Counted from the first letter of the stretch, positions 17,915 through 28,347 are shown. The stretch: DNA of 64,000 nt from Sphaerotilus montanus (GCF_013410775.1 NZ_JACCFH010000001.1:3286001-3350000); one strand, 5' to 3'. Numbers and translations: made by a program. Notes: generated by a model from the sequence alone, not told the origin.

Positions 17915-18628
17915 ATGTACACCTCCAAGGGCCAACTCGAAGCCAACAAGATGCTGGAACAATACAGCTCGCTGGTTCGGCGTCTGGCGCACCAGATGAT
18001 TGCCCGGCTGCCGGCCAATGTCGAACTGGACGATCTGATCCAGGTCGGCATGATCGGCTTGACCGATGCCCTCACGCGCTTCGACGTGAAGCAGGGGGTC
18101 CAGTTCGAGACCTTCGCGACACAGCGCATCCGCGGGGCCATGCTGGACGAGTTGCGAGGCGGCGACTGGATGAGCCGCAGCAACCGCAAGCACCAGCGCG
18201 ACATCGAGGCGGCCGTGCACCGGCTGGAACAGCGCCTGGGCCGCGCGCCGCACGAGAGCGAAATCGCGGTCGAGATGGGCCTGTCGCTCACGGATTACCA
18301 GGACCTGCTGAACCGCGTGCGCGGCACGCAGCTGGTCTACCTTGAGGACATGAGCGGCGACGAAGGCGAGAGCGACTACCTCGATCGCCATGTTGTCGAC
18401 AGCGATGCCGATCCGCTGGCCCGGCTCAACGACCGGCGCATGCGCGAGGCCCTGGTGGAGGCGATCAAGCACCTGCCGGAGCGTGAGCAGTACGTGATGA
18501 GCATGTACTACGAAGAGGACATGAATCTCAAGGAAATCGCGGCCGTCCTGGGGGTCACCGAGTCCCGTGTCTGCCAGCTGCACAGCCAGTCCATCGCCCG
18601 CCTGCGTGCCAAGCTGCGCACCTGGTAA
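17915..18628 (+). CDS. fliA: Flagellar sigma factor FliA (sigma-28)
   Basis: The 237-residue protein is an alternative sigma factor directing late flagellar and chemotaxis promoters. It has region 2 (ELDDLIQVGMIGLTDALTRF and FETFATQRIRGAMLDELR, which bind core and the -10), region 3 (RLEQRLGRAPHESEIA) and region 4 helix-turn-helix (LKEIAAVLGVTESRVCQLHSQ), all typical of FliA. The length is normal. A GGAG ribosome-binding site precedes the ATG. In the cell it would be held inactive by FlgM, not encoded here. It is followed after 20 bases by a chemotaxis transducer gene, a plausible target or operon partner. Confidence 0.96.
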   Translation: MYTSKGQLEANKMLEQYSSLVRRLAHQMIARLPANVELDDLIQVGMIGLTDALTRFDVKQGVQFETFATQRIRGAMLDELRGGDWMSRSNRKHQRDIEAAVHRLEQRLGRAPHESEIAVEMGLSLTDYQDLLNRVRGTQLVYLEDMSGDEGESDYLDRHVVDSDADPLARLNDRRMREALVEAIKHLPEREQYVMSMYYEEDMNLKEIAAVLGVTESRVCQLHSQSIARLRAKLRTW

Positions 18629-18648
18629 TTCGTGTCAAGGAACCCGCC

Positions 18649-19998
18649 ATGCTGAACCTGCTCCGATCTCGAGGGCCTGCCGCAGTGACACCGGTGGTCG
18701 ATGCCGGCCCTGCGGCGACCAGCCCGTCCGATGTCGTTCAGCGGCTGTCACGGCAGGTCTCGCACATCGGCCGCGATGCCGCGGAGACCCGCGGCGTGAT
18801 CGAGGACACGCAGAAGATTGTCACGGCCCAGCTGGAGGCGATGACCCACCTGAACGTCGATCTGGCCCGGGTCCAGCAGACCCAGCAAGCCATCGGCGAA
18901 GCCACGCAGGAGAGCCGCGATGCGGTGGTCCGTGCCCGGCAGCAGGTCGAGCAGGTCGCCCGCGAAGTCACGGGCATCGTCGAGGTGCTGCACCAGGTGG
19001 CCAGCGCTGCTGGCGACATCGGCCAGATCGCGCTGCAGACCCGGCTGGTCGCCTTCAACGCCTCGGTCGAGGCCAAGCGGGCCGGGGAAGCGGGCCGTGG
19101 TTTCGGCGTGGTGGCCGATGCCGTGAAGGATCTGGCGGGACGTGTCGAGTCGTCTTCCCGCACCATCATGAGCACGCTGGACGATCTTGATCGCCGCATC
19201 GAGGCGTTTTCTCGCGACATCCGCATCGATCCCCAGGCCGACCGGCAAGGCCAGATCCACCGGGCCTTCGCCGATGTGGAGACCGCGGTGCACCGCATCG
19301 ACGGTGCGGCAGAAGCCAGCCGTTCGATCGCCCAGGAGGTGATCGACAGGACCGAGACGCTGGGCAAGGAGATCCAGGGCGCGATCGGCGGGCTCGACAC
19401 GGCCATGCATTGCAGCGACCGTTTCCTCTCGGTCTCGGAGCGCCTCATCGACGAGCTGGCCGGCTGCGGGGTCGAGACCGAGGACACGCCGCTGATCCGC
19501 TCGGCCCAGGCTGCTGCGCAGCGCATCACGGGCATGCTGGACAAGGCGCTGGCGGCCGGGCAGATCGATCTGCCGGCGTTGTTCGACGAGCAGTACCAGC
19601 CGATCGCGCAGACGGCTCCCCCCCAGTTCCTGACCCGGTTCGTGCCGCTGGCCGATCGGCTGTTCCCCGAGGTGCAGGAGCAGGTGCTGTCTGCGGGCGA
19701 CAAGGTCGCCTACTGCATCGCGGTGGACCGCAACGGATATGTGGCCACCCACAACCGCATCTACTGTCAGCCGCAACGCCCCGGTGACGTGGTCTGGAAC
19801 ACCGCCAACAGCCGCTTCCGGCGCATCTTCAACGACCGCACCGGACTGGCCTCGGCCCGCAACCGCCGACCGTTCCTCGTGCAGACCTACCGCCGTGACA
19901 TGGGCGGCGGCAACTTCGTGCTGCTCAAGGAAGTGGCGGCACCGATCGTGATCCAGGGCCGCCACTGGGGAGCCCTGCGCATCGGCTACCGTTTCTGA
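18649..19998 (+). CDS. Soluble methyl-accepting chemotaxis transducer with C-terminal sensor
   Basis: The 449-residue protein has no membrane helix. An N-terminal coiled-coil signalling domain contains the receptor hairpin tip, recognisable in LQTRLVAFNASVEAKRAGEAGRGF split over about 127-150, which would contact CheA/CheW. The C-terminal part (about 330-449) has DRNGYVATHNRIYCQPQR and a closing GRHWGALRIGYRF, resembling Cache/PAS-like sensing modules. Order is thus inverted compared with canonical receptors: signalling first, sensing last. It probably senses a cytoplasmic cue for swimming behaviour. It sits 20 bases after fliA with its own AAGGAA ribosome-binding site. The ligand is unknown. 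Confidence 0.85.
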   Translation: MLNLLRSRGPAAVTPVVDAGPAATSPSDVVQRLSRQVSHIGRDAAETRGVIEDTQKIVTAQLEAMTHLNVDLARVQQTQQAIGEATQESRDAVVRARQQVEQVAREVTGIVEVLHQVASAAGDIGQIALQTRLVAFNASVEAKRAGEAGRGFGVVADAVKDLAGRVESSSRTIMSTLDDLDRRIEAFSRDIRIDPQADRQGQIHRAFADVETAVHRIDGAAEASRSIAQEVIDRTETLGKEIQGAIGGLDTAMHCSDRFLSVSERLIDELAGCGVETEDTPLIRSAQAAAQRITGMLDKALAAGQIDLPALFDEQYQPIAQTAPPQFLTRFVPLADRLFPEVQEQVLSAGDKVAYCIAVDRNGYVATHNRIYCQPQRPGDVVWNTANSRFRRIFNDRTGLASARNRRPFLVQTYRRDMGGGNFVLLKEVAAPIVIQGRHWGALRIGYRF

Positions 19999-20030
19999 TC
20001 CACCGCTGCGGGCAGACCGTGAAAACGGAA

Positions 20031-20051
20031 GAGGCCCCTGTCCGGGGCCTC
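20031..20051. terminator. Hairpin between the transducer gene and gltA
   Basis: An 8-base-pair stem (GAGGCCCC-N5-GGGGCCTC) sits between two converging genes. On the minus strand it is followed by a T-containing stretch (TTCCGTTTT), so it fits best as the gltA operon terminator; on the plus strand no T run follows. Confidence 0.6.
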
Positions 20052-20091
20052 ATGTGCTGCAGGGAAGGCACCCGGAGGTGCCTGATCCGGA

Positions 20092-21405
<1,314 letters not shown>

Positions 21406-21460
21406 GGCTGTTTCCTCGGTAGGTCAGTAGTGTCTGTATCGGTTCGATCCTGCCCGGATC

Positions 21461-21727
21461 TCAAGGACGTTGCCGAAGCATGTCCAGCACGGTCCTGACG
21501 TCTGGCTGATCCAGATCGCCTTCAGGCTCGCGCCGGCACAACAGCAGGTCCAGCAGGTCGTTATCGGCAAGATCCATCAAAACTTCCAGGCCCCGGGCCT
21601 GTCGGACAGTCAGGCTGGATTCATGGCGGGCGAAGAACCGTTCGATGAACAGATCGTTTTCCAGCAGGCCGCGCCGGCAGCGCCAGTGCAGCTTGCTGAG
21701 GGCTCGCTCATCAAGCAAAGTGTCCAT
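21461..21727 (-). CDS. sdhE: SdhE, FAD assembly factor for succinate dehydrogenase
   Basis: This 88-residue protein belongs to the SdhE/YgfY family that helps attach FAD covalently to SdhA. It carries the diagnostic RGxxE motif (RRGLLENDLFIE at 19-30) and the following FFARHESSL and ADNDLLDLLL helices. The start at 21727 gives the family N-terminus; a longer open frame upstream is in sdhB antisense-free overlap only and reads unrelated sequence. It lies 53 bases after sdhB and before gltA, the usual betaproteobacterial arrangement. Formerly such genes were called TPR or DUF339 proteins. Confidence 0.93.
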   Translation of the reverse strand: MDTLLDERALSKLHWRCRRGLLENDLFIERFFARHESSLTVRQARGLEVLMDLADNDLLDLLLCRREPEGDLDQPDVRTVLDMLRQRP

Positions 21728-21780
21728 TGCGCAACTTTCAGTGGTCTGACCAGGGTGCACCGGGATGGCGCACCAGGGAG

Positions 21781-22485
21781 TCAGACGGCCCGGCGGATCA
21801 TCAATTCCTTGATCTTGCCGATGGCCTTGGTCGGATTCAGGCCCTTCGGACAGACATCCACACAGTTCATGATCGTGTGGCAGCGGAACAGACGGTACGG
21901 GTCTTCCAAGTTGTCCAGGCGGGCGCTGGTGTCCTGGTCGCGGCTGTCGGCGATGAAACGGTAGGCCTGCAGCAGACCGGCCGGGCCGACGAACTTGTCC
22001 GGGTTCCACCAGAAGCTCGGGCAGCTGGTCGAGCAGCTCGCGCACAGGATGCACTCGTACAGACCGTTCAGCTCGTCGCGCTCTTCGGGCGACTGCAGAC
22101 GCTCCTTGTCCGGCGGCGGATCGTCGTTGACCAGATAGGGCTTGATCGAGTTGTACTGCTTGAAGAACTGGGTCATGTCCACGATCAGGTCGCGGATGAC
22201 CGGCAGTCCCGGCAGCGGCTTCAGGACGACGACGCCCGGCAGGTCACGCATGTTGGTGAGACAAGCCAGACCGTTCTTGCCGTTGATGTTCATCGCGTCC
22301 GAGCCGCACACGCCTTCGCGGCACGAACGGCGGAAGCTCAGCGAAGGATCGACCGCCTTGAGCTTGTTCAGGGCGTCCAGCAGCATGCGCTCGTTGCCGT
22401 CGAGTTCGACGTCGATCGACTGCATGTAGGGCTTGGCATCCTTGTCGGGGTCGTAGCGGTAGATCTGGAATGTGCGCTTGGCCAT
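21781..22485 (-). CDS. sdhB: Succinate dehydrogenase iron-sulfur subunit
   Basis: SdhB carries electrons from FAD to ubiquinone through three iron-sulfur clusters. The 234-residue protein has the [2Fe-2S] cysteines in CREGVCGSDAMNING with a later CL, the [4Fe-4S] motif CILCASCSTSCP, and the [3Fe-4S] set CHTIMNCVDVCPKG. Length and spacing are standard. It is cytoplasmic, docked to SdhCD at the membrane. It follows sdhA by 36 bases and precedes sdhE. Confidence 0.97.
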   Translation of the reverse strand: MAKRTFQIYRYDPDKDAKPYMQSIDVELDGNERMLLDALNKLKAVDPSLSFRRSCREGVCGSDAMNINGKNGLACLTNMRDLPGVVVLKPLPGLPVIRDLIVDMTQFFKQYNSIKPYLVNDDPPPDKERLQSPEERDELNGLYECILCASCSTSCPSFWWNPDKFVGPAGLLQAYRFIADSRDQDTSARLDNLEDPYRLFRCHTIMNCVDVCPKGLNPTKAIGKIKELMIRRAV

Positions 22486-22521
22486 GGTGTGTTCTCTTGT
22501 CTGCTGACTTCGCTGGGCGTC

Positions 22522-24348
22522 TTAGAAGGTGCGGACCTTGGGCGGAACCGAATCCACCGTCAGCGGCTTGAGGTTGACAGGCTTGTACGACAGCGAGTTG
22601 GTGGCACTGTCCCAGAGGGTGTGCTTCATCCATTCCTTGTCGTTGCGGCCCAGCGGGAACTGCGCGTCATCGGCGCTGCGCTCGTAGTCCTTGACCGTGT
22701 GCGCGCCGCGGCATTCCTTGCGGGCCGCGGCCGAGGTCATCGTGGCCTGCGCGGCTTCCATCAGGTTGTCGACTTCCAGCGCTTCGATGCGGGCGGTGTT
22801 GAAGACCTTGGACTTGTCCTTCAGCGTGATACGGGCCACACGCTCGCGCAGCGCGTTGATCTTGACGACACCCGCGTCCATGATCTGCTGCGTGCGGAAC
22901 ACGCTGGCGTGCTGCTGCATCGCGGCGCGCATGTCGTTGGCGACGTCCTGCGCGTACTCGCCGGTGGTGCTGCTGTCGAGGCGGGCCAGACGGGCCAGCG
23001 AGCGGTCGGCGGCGTCCTTCGGCAGTTCCTTGTGCGACTTCGGCGCCGCCTTGAACGACTCGATGATGTGGTTGCCGGCGGCCTTGCCGAAGACCAGCAG
23101 GTCCAGCAGCGAGTTGGTGCCCAGGCGGTTGGCGCCGTGCACCGAGACGCACGAGCATTCGCCCACCGCGTACAGGCCGTTGACGACGGTGTTGACGTTG
23201 TTCTTCGTCGTCACGACCTGACCGGTGATGCCGGTCGGGATGCCACCCATCTGGTAATGGATGGTCGGCACCACGGGGATCGGCTCCTTGGTGATGTCGA
23301 CGTTGGCGAAGTTGTGGCCGATCTCGAACACCGAGGGCAGGCGCTTCAGGATGGTGTCGCCACCCAGGTGGGTCATGTCGAGGTTGATGTAGTCCTTGTT
23401 CGGACCGCAGCCGCGACCTTCCTTGATTTCCTGGTCCATGCAGCGCGAGACGAAGTCACGCGGTGCCAGATCCTTCAGCGTCGGGGCATAGCGCTCCATG
23501 AAGCGCTCGCCGTTCGAGTTGCGCAGGATCGCGCCTTCGCCGCGGCAGCCTTCGGTCAGCAGCACGCCCGCGCCGGACACGCCGGTCGGGTGGAACTGCC
23601 AGAACTCCATGTCCTGCAGCGGGATGCCCGAGCGGGCCGCCATGCCGAGGCCGTCGCCGGTGTTGATGAAGGCATTCGTCGAGGCCTGGAAGATGCGGCC
23701 GGCACCACCGGTGGCCAGCAGCACGCTCTTGGCCTCCATGATGTAGACGTCACCGGTTTCCATTTCCAGTGCGGTCACGCCGACCACGTCGCCTTCGGCG
23801 TCGCGGATCAGGTCAAGTGCCATCCATTCGACGAAGAACTGGGTGCGCGACTTGACGTTCTGCTGGTAGAGCGTGTGCAGCATCGCGTGACCAGTGCGGT
23901 CGGCGGCGGCGCAGGCGCGCTGGACGGGCTTTTCACCATAGTTCGCCGTGTGGCCGCCGAACGGGCGCTGGTAGATGGTGCCGTCGGCGTTGCGGTCGAA
24001 CGGCATGCCGAAGTGTTCCAGCTCGTACACGACCTTCGGTGCTTCGCGGCACATGAACTCGATCGCGTCCTGGTCGCCCAGCCAGTCGGAGCCCTTGACG
24101 GTGTCGTAGAAGTGGTAGTGCCAGTTGTCTTCCGACATGTTGCCCAGCGACGCACCGACGCCACCCTGTGCGGCGACGGTGTGCGAGCGGGTCGGGAAGA
24201 CCTTGGACAGCACGGCCACGTTCAGGCCGGCGCGCGCCAGCTGCAGCGAGGCACGCATGCCCGAACCACCGGCGCCGACGATGACCACGTCGAACTTGCG
24301 GCGCGGCAGGGAGCCGGTGTAACCGGCAGAAGTAGCGATGGACGCCAT
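22522..24348 (-). CDS. sdhA: Succinate dehydrogenase flavoprotein subunit
   Basis: SdhA oxidises succinate to fumarate with covalently bound FAD. The 608-residue protein shows the dinucleotide-binding VVIVGAGGSGMRASLQLA, the flavin-linking histidine in SHTVAAQGGVGASLG, and active-site segments HPTGVSGAGVLLTEGCRGEG and RLGTNSLLDLLVFGK. The ATG at 24348 overlaps the sdhD stop by one base (TGATG), which supports it over an open frame extending upstream into sdhD. All known catalytic arginine and histidine segments appear intact. Confidence 0.97.
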   Translation of the reverse strand: MASIATSAGYTGSLPRRKFDVVIVGAGGSGMRASLQLARAGLNVAVLSKVFPTRSHTVAAQGGVGASLGNMSEDNWHYHFYDTVKGSDWLGDQDAIEFMCREAPKVVYELEHFGMPFDRNADGTIYQRPFGGHTANYGEKPVQRACAAADRTGHAMLHTLYQQNVKSRTQFFVEWMALDLIRDAEGDVVGVTALEMETGDVYIMEAKSVLLATGGAGRIFQASTNAFINTGDGLGMAARSGIPLQDMEFWQFHPTGVSGAGVLLTEGCRGEGAILRNSNGERFMERYAPTLKDLAPRDFVSRCMDQEIKEGRGCGPNKDYINLDMTHLGGDTILKRLPSVFEIGHNFANVDITKEPIPVVPTIHYQMGGIPTGITGQVVTTKNNVNTVVNGLYAVGECSCVSVHGANRLGTNSLLDLLVFGKAAGNHIIESFKAAPKSHKELPKDAADRSLARLARLDSSTTGEYAQDVANDMRAAMQQHASVFRTQQIMDAGVVKINALRERVARITLKDKSKVFNTARIEALEVDNLMEAAQATMTSAAARKECRGAHTVKDYERSADDAQFPLGRNDKEWMKHTLWDSATNSLSYKPVNLKPLTVDSVPPKVRTF

Positions 24349-24713
24349 CAGAGTCTCCAGAGAACTTGCACCGCCCAGCCGGCACAGCCGACGAGCCAGA
24401 CCAGCGTGAACACCTGCAGCGCGAGCCGCAGCCCGAGCGAGCGGGTCACGTAGTCCATGAAGATGTCGCGCATGCCGACCCAGGCGTGCCACGCCAGCGA
24501 GACGATCAGCACGAAGGTCAGCGTCTTCATCCACTGCGACGAGAAGATCGCCGACCAGCGGTCATAGCCCAGCGGGCCGCCGAAGAGGACCTGCGCGAGC
24601 AGGGCGATGGTGAACAGCGCCATCAGCACCGCGGTGATGCGCTGCGCGAGCCAGTCGCGCAGACCGTAGTGCGCACCGGTGACGATGCGCTTCGAACCGT
24701 AATTAATGGACAT
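24348..24713 (-). CDS. sdhD: Succinate dehydrogenase membrane anchor SdhD
   Basis: This 121-residue protein has three membrane helices and the N-terminal SKRIVTGAHYGLRDWLAQRITA pattern of SdhD, which with SdhC binds haem b and ubiquinone. HAWVGMRDIFMDYV in helix 2 contains the haem/quinone-region residues. The start at 24713 is chosen over one 21 codons upstream because the latter adds a polar, unrelated lead. The stop overlaps the sdhA start. Confidence 0.93.
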   Translation of the reverse strand: MSINYGSKRIVTGAHYGLRDWLAQRITAVLMALFTIALLAQVLFGGPLGYDRWSAIFSSQWMKTLTFVLIVSLAWHAWVGMRDIFMDYVTRSLGLRLALQVFTLVWLVGCAGWAVQVLWRL

Positions 24714-24750
24714 GGTGGGAATTCGCCTTGTGGTCTCTTGTCTTGTCAGG

Positions 24751-25173
24751 TCAATACAGGCCGAACAGCTTGGCACCGAGGGCTGCGGTCAGCGTCAGGC
24801 TCAGCGCGAAGCTGACGACGGCGGACGAGCGGCCCTGTTCCTTGGAGACGCTGTGGGTGGCGTCCATCCACAGGTGGCGGACACCGGCGCAGAAGTGGTG
24901 CAGGTACGACCAGATCAGGGCCAGCACCACCAGCTTGACGAACCAGTCCGGCAGGAACCCCCAGCCGGCCGTGAAGACCGACGTGAAGGTGCCGTACGAG
25001 ACTTCCGAGCTGACGCTGGTGTCGAACATCCAGACGATGAACGGCAGCAGCAGGAACATCACGATGCCGCTGGCGCGGTGCAGGATGGACAACTGTGCCG
25101 CGACGGGAAGTCGGTACTGGGTCGCGTCGATCAGACGCATCGGGCCTGGCCGCTGCTTGATGGTGTCTGCCAT
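24751..25173 (-). CDS. sdhC: Succinate dehydrogenase cytochrome b556 subunit SdhC
   Basis: SdhC is the other membrane anchor of complex II. The 140-residue protein has the conserved SILHRASGI before helix 1 (quinone site) and HHFCAGVRHLWMDATH with the haem-ligand histidine, plus three hydrophobic helices. It opens the sdhCDAB-sdhE-gltA run, 90 bases after the gntR stop on the same strand. On the minus strand a TAAAAT hexamer about 36 bases before the start could be a -10 box; the palindrome found near mdh and acnB is not present here. Confidence 0.95.
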   Translation of the reverse strand: MADTIKQRPGPMRLIDATQYRLPVAAQLSILHRASGIVMFLLLPFIVWMFDTSVSSEVSYGTFTSVFTAGWGFLPDWFVKLVVLALIWSYLHHFCAGVRHLWMDATHSVSKEQGRSSAVVSFALSLTLTAALGAKLFGLY

Positions 25174-25263
25174 GAGATGCCTTTGTAATGACGAAGAAAC
25201 CGTCGAATTTTATTGCAATGCAGCAGGCCAAACACCCTCGCGGGAGGTCCGGCCCACATCTTT

Positions 25264-26043
25264 TCAACTCAGCTCGTTGCGGTAGTGGTGTGTCGAGGTG
25301 TTGTAGAAGCCTCGGCGCAACTCCACCGGCTTGTCGCCGTAGGTGAACGACAGGCGCTCGACGCTCAGCAGCGGACTGCCTGCCTCGATGCCCAGCACAC
25401 CGGCCACTTCCGCGTCGGCTGCCACTGCCCTGATCTTCTCCTCGGCCCGGATCATGCGTACTCCGAACTCGGATTCGAACAGGCCGTACAGCGGCCCCTT
25501 GTAGTCACCCATGCGCTGTGCGGTCAGCCCGGTGAAGAGCTGGGCCGGCAGCCAGATGTCGTCCAGCACGATCGGGCAACCGCTCTGCGAGAGCGTGCGG
25601 CGGATTTCCACCGCCATCTCGCCCGCCCGCAGCGACAGGGCTTTCGCCACATCGGCTGGCGCGGGAATGCGTCGGCAGTCCAGGAACTGGCGCTGCATCG
25701 GCACCGGATCTGAGCCACCTTCCGGCTGCAGTCGCAGAAATCGATACTGGATCTTCTCTTCGCTGTGGGTGGCCACGAAGGTGCCCTTGCCTTGGCGTCG
25801 AACCAGCAGATTCTCGGCTGCCAACTCGTCGATAGCCTTACGCACGGTGCCCTGGCTGACCCGGAAACGCGCCGCCAGCTCCAGCTCGCTCGGGATCGCC
25901 TCGCCCGGTTTCCACTCGCCCGACTGCATGCCGCGCATGATCAGCGTCTTGATCTGCTGGTAGAGCGGGCTGAAGGCGGGCGTGCTGTCGCCGGCCGGAT
26001 CGGCAGGCGGGGAGGGCGCGGACGAGGACGCGGGAGGGCACAT
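25264..26043 (-). CDS. GntR/HutC-family regulator of the TCA block
   Basis: The 259-residue protein has an N-terminal winged helix-turn-helix (about 20-90: LYQQIKTLIMRGMQSGEW, then ELELAARFRVSQGTVRKAID and a wing ending RQGKGTFVA). A C-terminal UTRA ligand-binding domain of HutC type ends in YGDKPVELRRGFYNTS. It sits between sdhC and divergent mdh. A perfect 18-base palindrome lies 52 bases before its start and a near copy sits in the acnB promoter, so it is probably a local TCA-cycle regulator that also controls itself. The ligand is unknown; an organic acid is a reasonable guess. The start at 26043 excludes 46 residues of open frame that would include the operator. Confidence 0.88.
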   Translation of the reverse strand: MCPPASSSAPSPPADPAGDSTPAFSPLYQQIKTLIMRGMQSGEWKPGEAIPSELELAARFRVSQGTVRKAIDELAAENLLVRRQGKGTFVATHSEEKIQYRFLRLQPEGGSDPVPMQRQFLDCRRIPAPADVAKALSLRAGEMAVEIRRTLSQSGCPIVLDDIWLPAQLFTGLTAQRMGDYKGPLYGLFESEFGVRMIRAEEKIRAVAADAEVAGVLGIEAGSPLLSVERLSFTYGDKPVELRRGFYNTSTHHYRNELS

Positions 26044-26094
26044 GGGCGAGATTGCAGCACATCGCTGTGCCGTGCTGCAACGCTGTTCTACAAG

Positions 26095-26112
26095 ATGTCT
26101 TATATAAGACAT
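26095..26112. promoter_or_regulatory. Perfect 18-base palindrome, probable GntR operator
   Basis: ATGTCTTATATAAGACAT is a perfect palindrome between the divergent gntR and mdh genes. Its centre lies about 51 bases upstream of the predicted mdh start site, just above the -35 box, and within the likely gntR promoter. An almost identical copy (17 of 18) is at 29021-29038. Confidence 0.8.
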
Positions 26113-26119
26113 AAGATGA

Positions 26120-26148
26120 TTGACAGCATTGGGGTCGATCCCTAGACT
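26120..26148 (+). promoter_or_regulatory. mdh promoter, -35 TTGACA and -10 TAGACT
   Basis: A consensus TTGACA (26120-26125) and TAGACT (26143-26148) are separated by 17 bases, 63 bases before the mdh start. The palindrome ends eight bases upstream of the -35, a position that allows activation as well as repression of mdh. Confidence 0.65.
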
Positions 26149-26211
26149 GGCCGCCGATTTCTGGTTTTTCGTTGACCCCACCTCGCTGCACTTATTTCAG
26201 GAGCCTCGCCC

Positions 26212-27198
26212 ATGAGCAAGAAGCCCGTCCGTGTTGCCGTTACCGGCGCTGCTGGTCAGATCGGTTACGCCCTGCTGTTCCGCATTGCCTCGGGCGAAAT
26301 GCTCGGCAAGGACCAGCCGGTCATCCTGCAACTGCTCGAAGTGCCGATGGAGAAGGCCCAGGAAGCGCTCAAGGGCGTGATCATGGAGCTGGAAGACTGC
26401 GCGTTCCCGCTGCTGGTCGGCATCGAAGCCCACAGCGACCCGATGACCGCGTTCAAGGACACCGACTACGCGCTGCTGGTCGGTTCGCGTCCTCGCGGTC
26501 CGGGCATGGAGCGTGCCGAGCTGCTGTCGATCAACGGCGCCATCTTCACCGCGCAGGGCAAGGCCCTGAACGCGGTCGCTTCGCGTGACGTTCGCGTGCT
26601 GGTGGTCGGCAACCCCGCCAACACCAACGCCTACATCGCGATGAAGGCCGCGCCGGACCTGCCGGCCAAGAACTTCACCGCCATGCTGCGCCTGGACCAC
26701 AACCGCGCTGCCTCGCAGATCGCTGCCAAGACGGGCAAGCCGGTCGCTGCCATCGAGAAGCTGGCCGTGTGGGGCAACCACTCGCCGACGATGTACGCCG
26801 ACTACCGCTTCGCCACCATCGGCGGCGAGTCGGTCAAGGACATGATCAACGACGAAGCCTGGAACCGCGACGTGTTCCTGCCGACCGTCGGCAAGCGTGG
26901 CGCCGCGATCATCGCTGCCCGTGGCCTGTCGTCGGCTGCTTCGGCTGCCAATGCCGCCATCGACCACATGCGCGACTGGGCCCTGGGCACCAACGGCGCC
27001 TGGGTCACGATGGGCATCCCGTCGAACGGCGAATACGGCATCCCGGCTGAAACGATGTTCGGCTATCCGGTCACCTGCGAAGGTGGCGAGTACAAGATCG
27101 TCGAAGGCCTGGCCATCGACGCGTTCTCGCAGGAATGCATCAACAAGACCCTGGCCGAGCTCGAAGGCGAGAAGGACGGCGTCAAGCATCTGCTGTGA
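26212..27198 (+). CDS. mdh: Malate dehydrogenase
   Basis: Mdh oxidises malate to oxaloacetate with NAD in the cytoplasm. The 328-residue protein is of the betaproteobacterial type (cytosolic-MDH-like), with [19 protein letters not shown] (nucleotide loop), the substrate arginine loop [15 protein letters not shown], and [22 protein letters not shown] and the catalytic-histidine segment [12 protein letters not shown] follow. A GGAG ribosome-binding site precedes the ATG. It is divergent from gntR and followed by a strong terminator before the CitE-like gene. Confidence 0.97.
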   Translation: MSKKPVRVAVTGAAGQIGYALLFRIASGEMLGKDQPVILQLLEVPMEKAQEALKGVIMELEDCAFPLLVGIEAHSDPMTAFKDTDYALLVGSRPRGPGMERAELLSINGAIFTAQGKALNAVASRDVRVLVVGNPANTNAYIAMKAAPDLPAKNFTAMLRLDHNRAASQIAAKTGKPVAAIEKLAVWGNHSPTMYADYRFATIGGESVKDMINDEAWNRDVFLPTVGKRGAAIIAARGLSSAASAANAAIDHMRDWALGTNGAWVTMGIPSNGEYGIPAETMFGYPVTCEGGEYKIVEGLAIDAFSQECINKTLAELEGEKDGVKHLL

Positions 27199-27250
27199 TC
27201 TCTCATTGAGATGACAGTGCGGACCAGCTGATCCAGCGGGTCCACAATGG

Positions 27251-27282
27251 AAGGCCGGTCGCCACAAGCGCCGGCCTTTTTT
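27251..27282 (+). terminator. Rho-independent terminator after mdh
   Basis: A GC-rich stem (AAGGCCGG...CCGGCCTT, extended by CGC/GCG around a short loop with one bulge) is followed by TTTTTT. It lies about 50 bases after the mdh stop. Confidence 0.88.
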
Positions 27283-27318
27283 CTTGGTCCGTTCTAGGTT
27301 CGTTCGAGGTCAGACCCC

Positions 27319-28347
27319 ATGAACAAAGACAAAGTCCATCCCCGCGACGCCCTGTTCGACGCCGCCGACGCGCCCGTGCCCGAGCTGCCGGTGTGCGACC
27401 ACTACGCGGGTGTCGAGGTCCGCATGCGCAAGAGCCTGGAGATGCAGGGCGAACTCGGCCCGGTCTTCGACATCACGCTCGACGGCGAAGATGGCTCCCC
27501 CGTCGGTGGCGAGGTCGAACACGCCCACCTGATCGCCGAACTCGTCAATGCGCCGCAGAACCGCTTCGGCCGCGTCGGCGCCCGGGTCCAGACCGTCGAT
27601 CACCCGGCGTTCGAGCGCATGGTCGATGTCGTGGTGGGCCAGGCGGGTGAGCGCGTCGCCTACCTCATGGTGCCCAAGCCGCGGGGTCTGGCCGATCTGA
27701 CGCGCGCGGTCGGTGTCATCGACGAGGCGATCGCCCGCCACGGCGTGTCGCGCCAGATCCCCGTGCACGCGCTGGTCGAGACGCACGGCGCCTTGCGCGA
27801 CGTGCAGGCACTGGCGGCGCACCCGCGCATCGAGTCGCTCTCGTTCGGCCTGATGGACTTTGTCTCCGACCACCGCGGCGCGATTCCGCAGAGCGGCATG
27901 TCGGTCAAGGGCCAGTTCGAGCACCCGCTGGTGATGCGCGCCAAGCTGGAGATCGCCGCGGCCTGCCACGGCTGGGGCAAGGTGCCGTCGCACTGCGTGG
28001 TGACCGAGTTCAAGCATTTGTCAGCGTTGCAAGAGGCGGCGACCAAGGCATGCCGGCAACTGGGCTACACGCGCATGTGGAGCATCCACCCGGACCAGAT
28101 CCGCCCGATCGTCGACGCGTTCTCGCCGACGACCGCCGAAGTGGACCAGGCGGCTGAGATCCTGCTGGCCGCGCAGGCCGCCGACTGGGGCCCGATCCGC
28201 CACCGCCACCACGGGCAGGACACGCTGCACGACCGGGCCAGCTACCGCTATTTCTGGCACGTGCTGGAGCGGGCGCATCGCACGTCCGTGGCGGGTGCGG
28301 GGCAGCTCCCGGGCGAGGTGCGACTGGCCTTTTTTCCTGCACACTGA
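27319..28347 (+). CDS. CitE-like HpcH/HpaI aldolase/lyase family protein
   Basis: The 342-residue protein belongs to the HpcH/HpaI-CitE superfamily, metal-dependent TIM-barrel enzymes that cleave or form CoA esters such as citramalyl-, malyl- or citryl-CoA. Visible pieces are YLMVPKPRGLADL, HALVETHGALRDVQAL with the metal-binding glutamate region, SLSFGLMDFVSDHRGAI with the second acidic ligand, and MWSIHPDQIRPI near the C-terminus. No citC, citD or citF genes are nearby, so it is not part of a citrate lyase complex. Its place between mdh and acnB suggests a TCA-related role. The exact reaction is not predictable from the sequence. Confidence 0.85.
   Translation: MNKDKVHPRDALFDAADAPVPELPVCDHYAGVEVRMRKSLEMQGELGPVFDITLDGEDGSPVGGEVEHAHLIAELVNAPQNRFGRVGARVQTVDHPAFERMVDVVVGQAGERVAYLMVPKPRGLADLTRAVGVIDEAIARHGVSRQIPVHALVETHGALRDVQALAAHPRIESLSFGLMDFVSDHRGAIPQSGMSVKGQFEHPLVMRAKLEIAAACHGWGKVPSHCVVTEFKHLSALQEAATKACRQLGYTRMWSIHPDQIRPIVDAFSPTTAEVDQAAEILLAAQAADWGPIRHRHHGQDTLHDRASYRYFWHVLERAHRTSVAGAGQLPGEVRLAFFPAH

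Noticed and set aside
27319-28347. Citrate lyase beta subunit CitE
   Set aside because: No citC, citD, citF or citG nearby; the protein fits the broader HpcH/HpaI-CitE-like group better.
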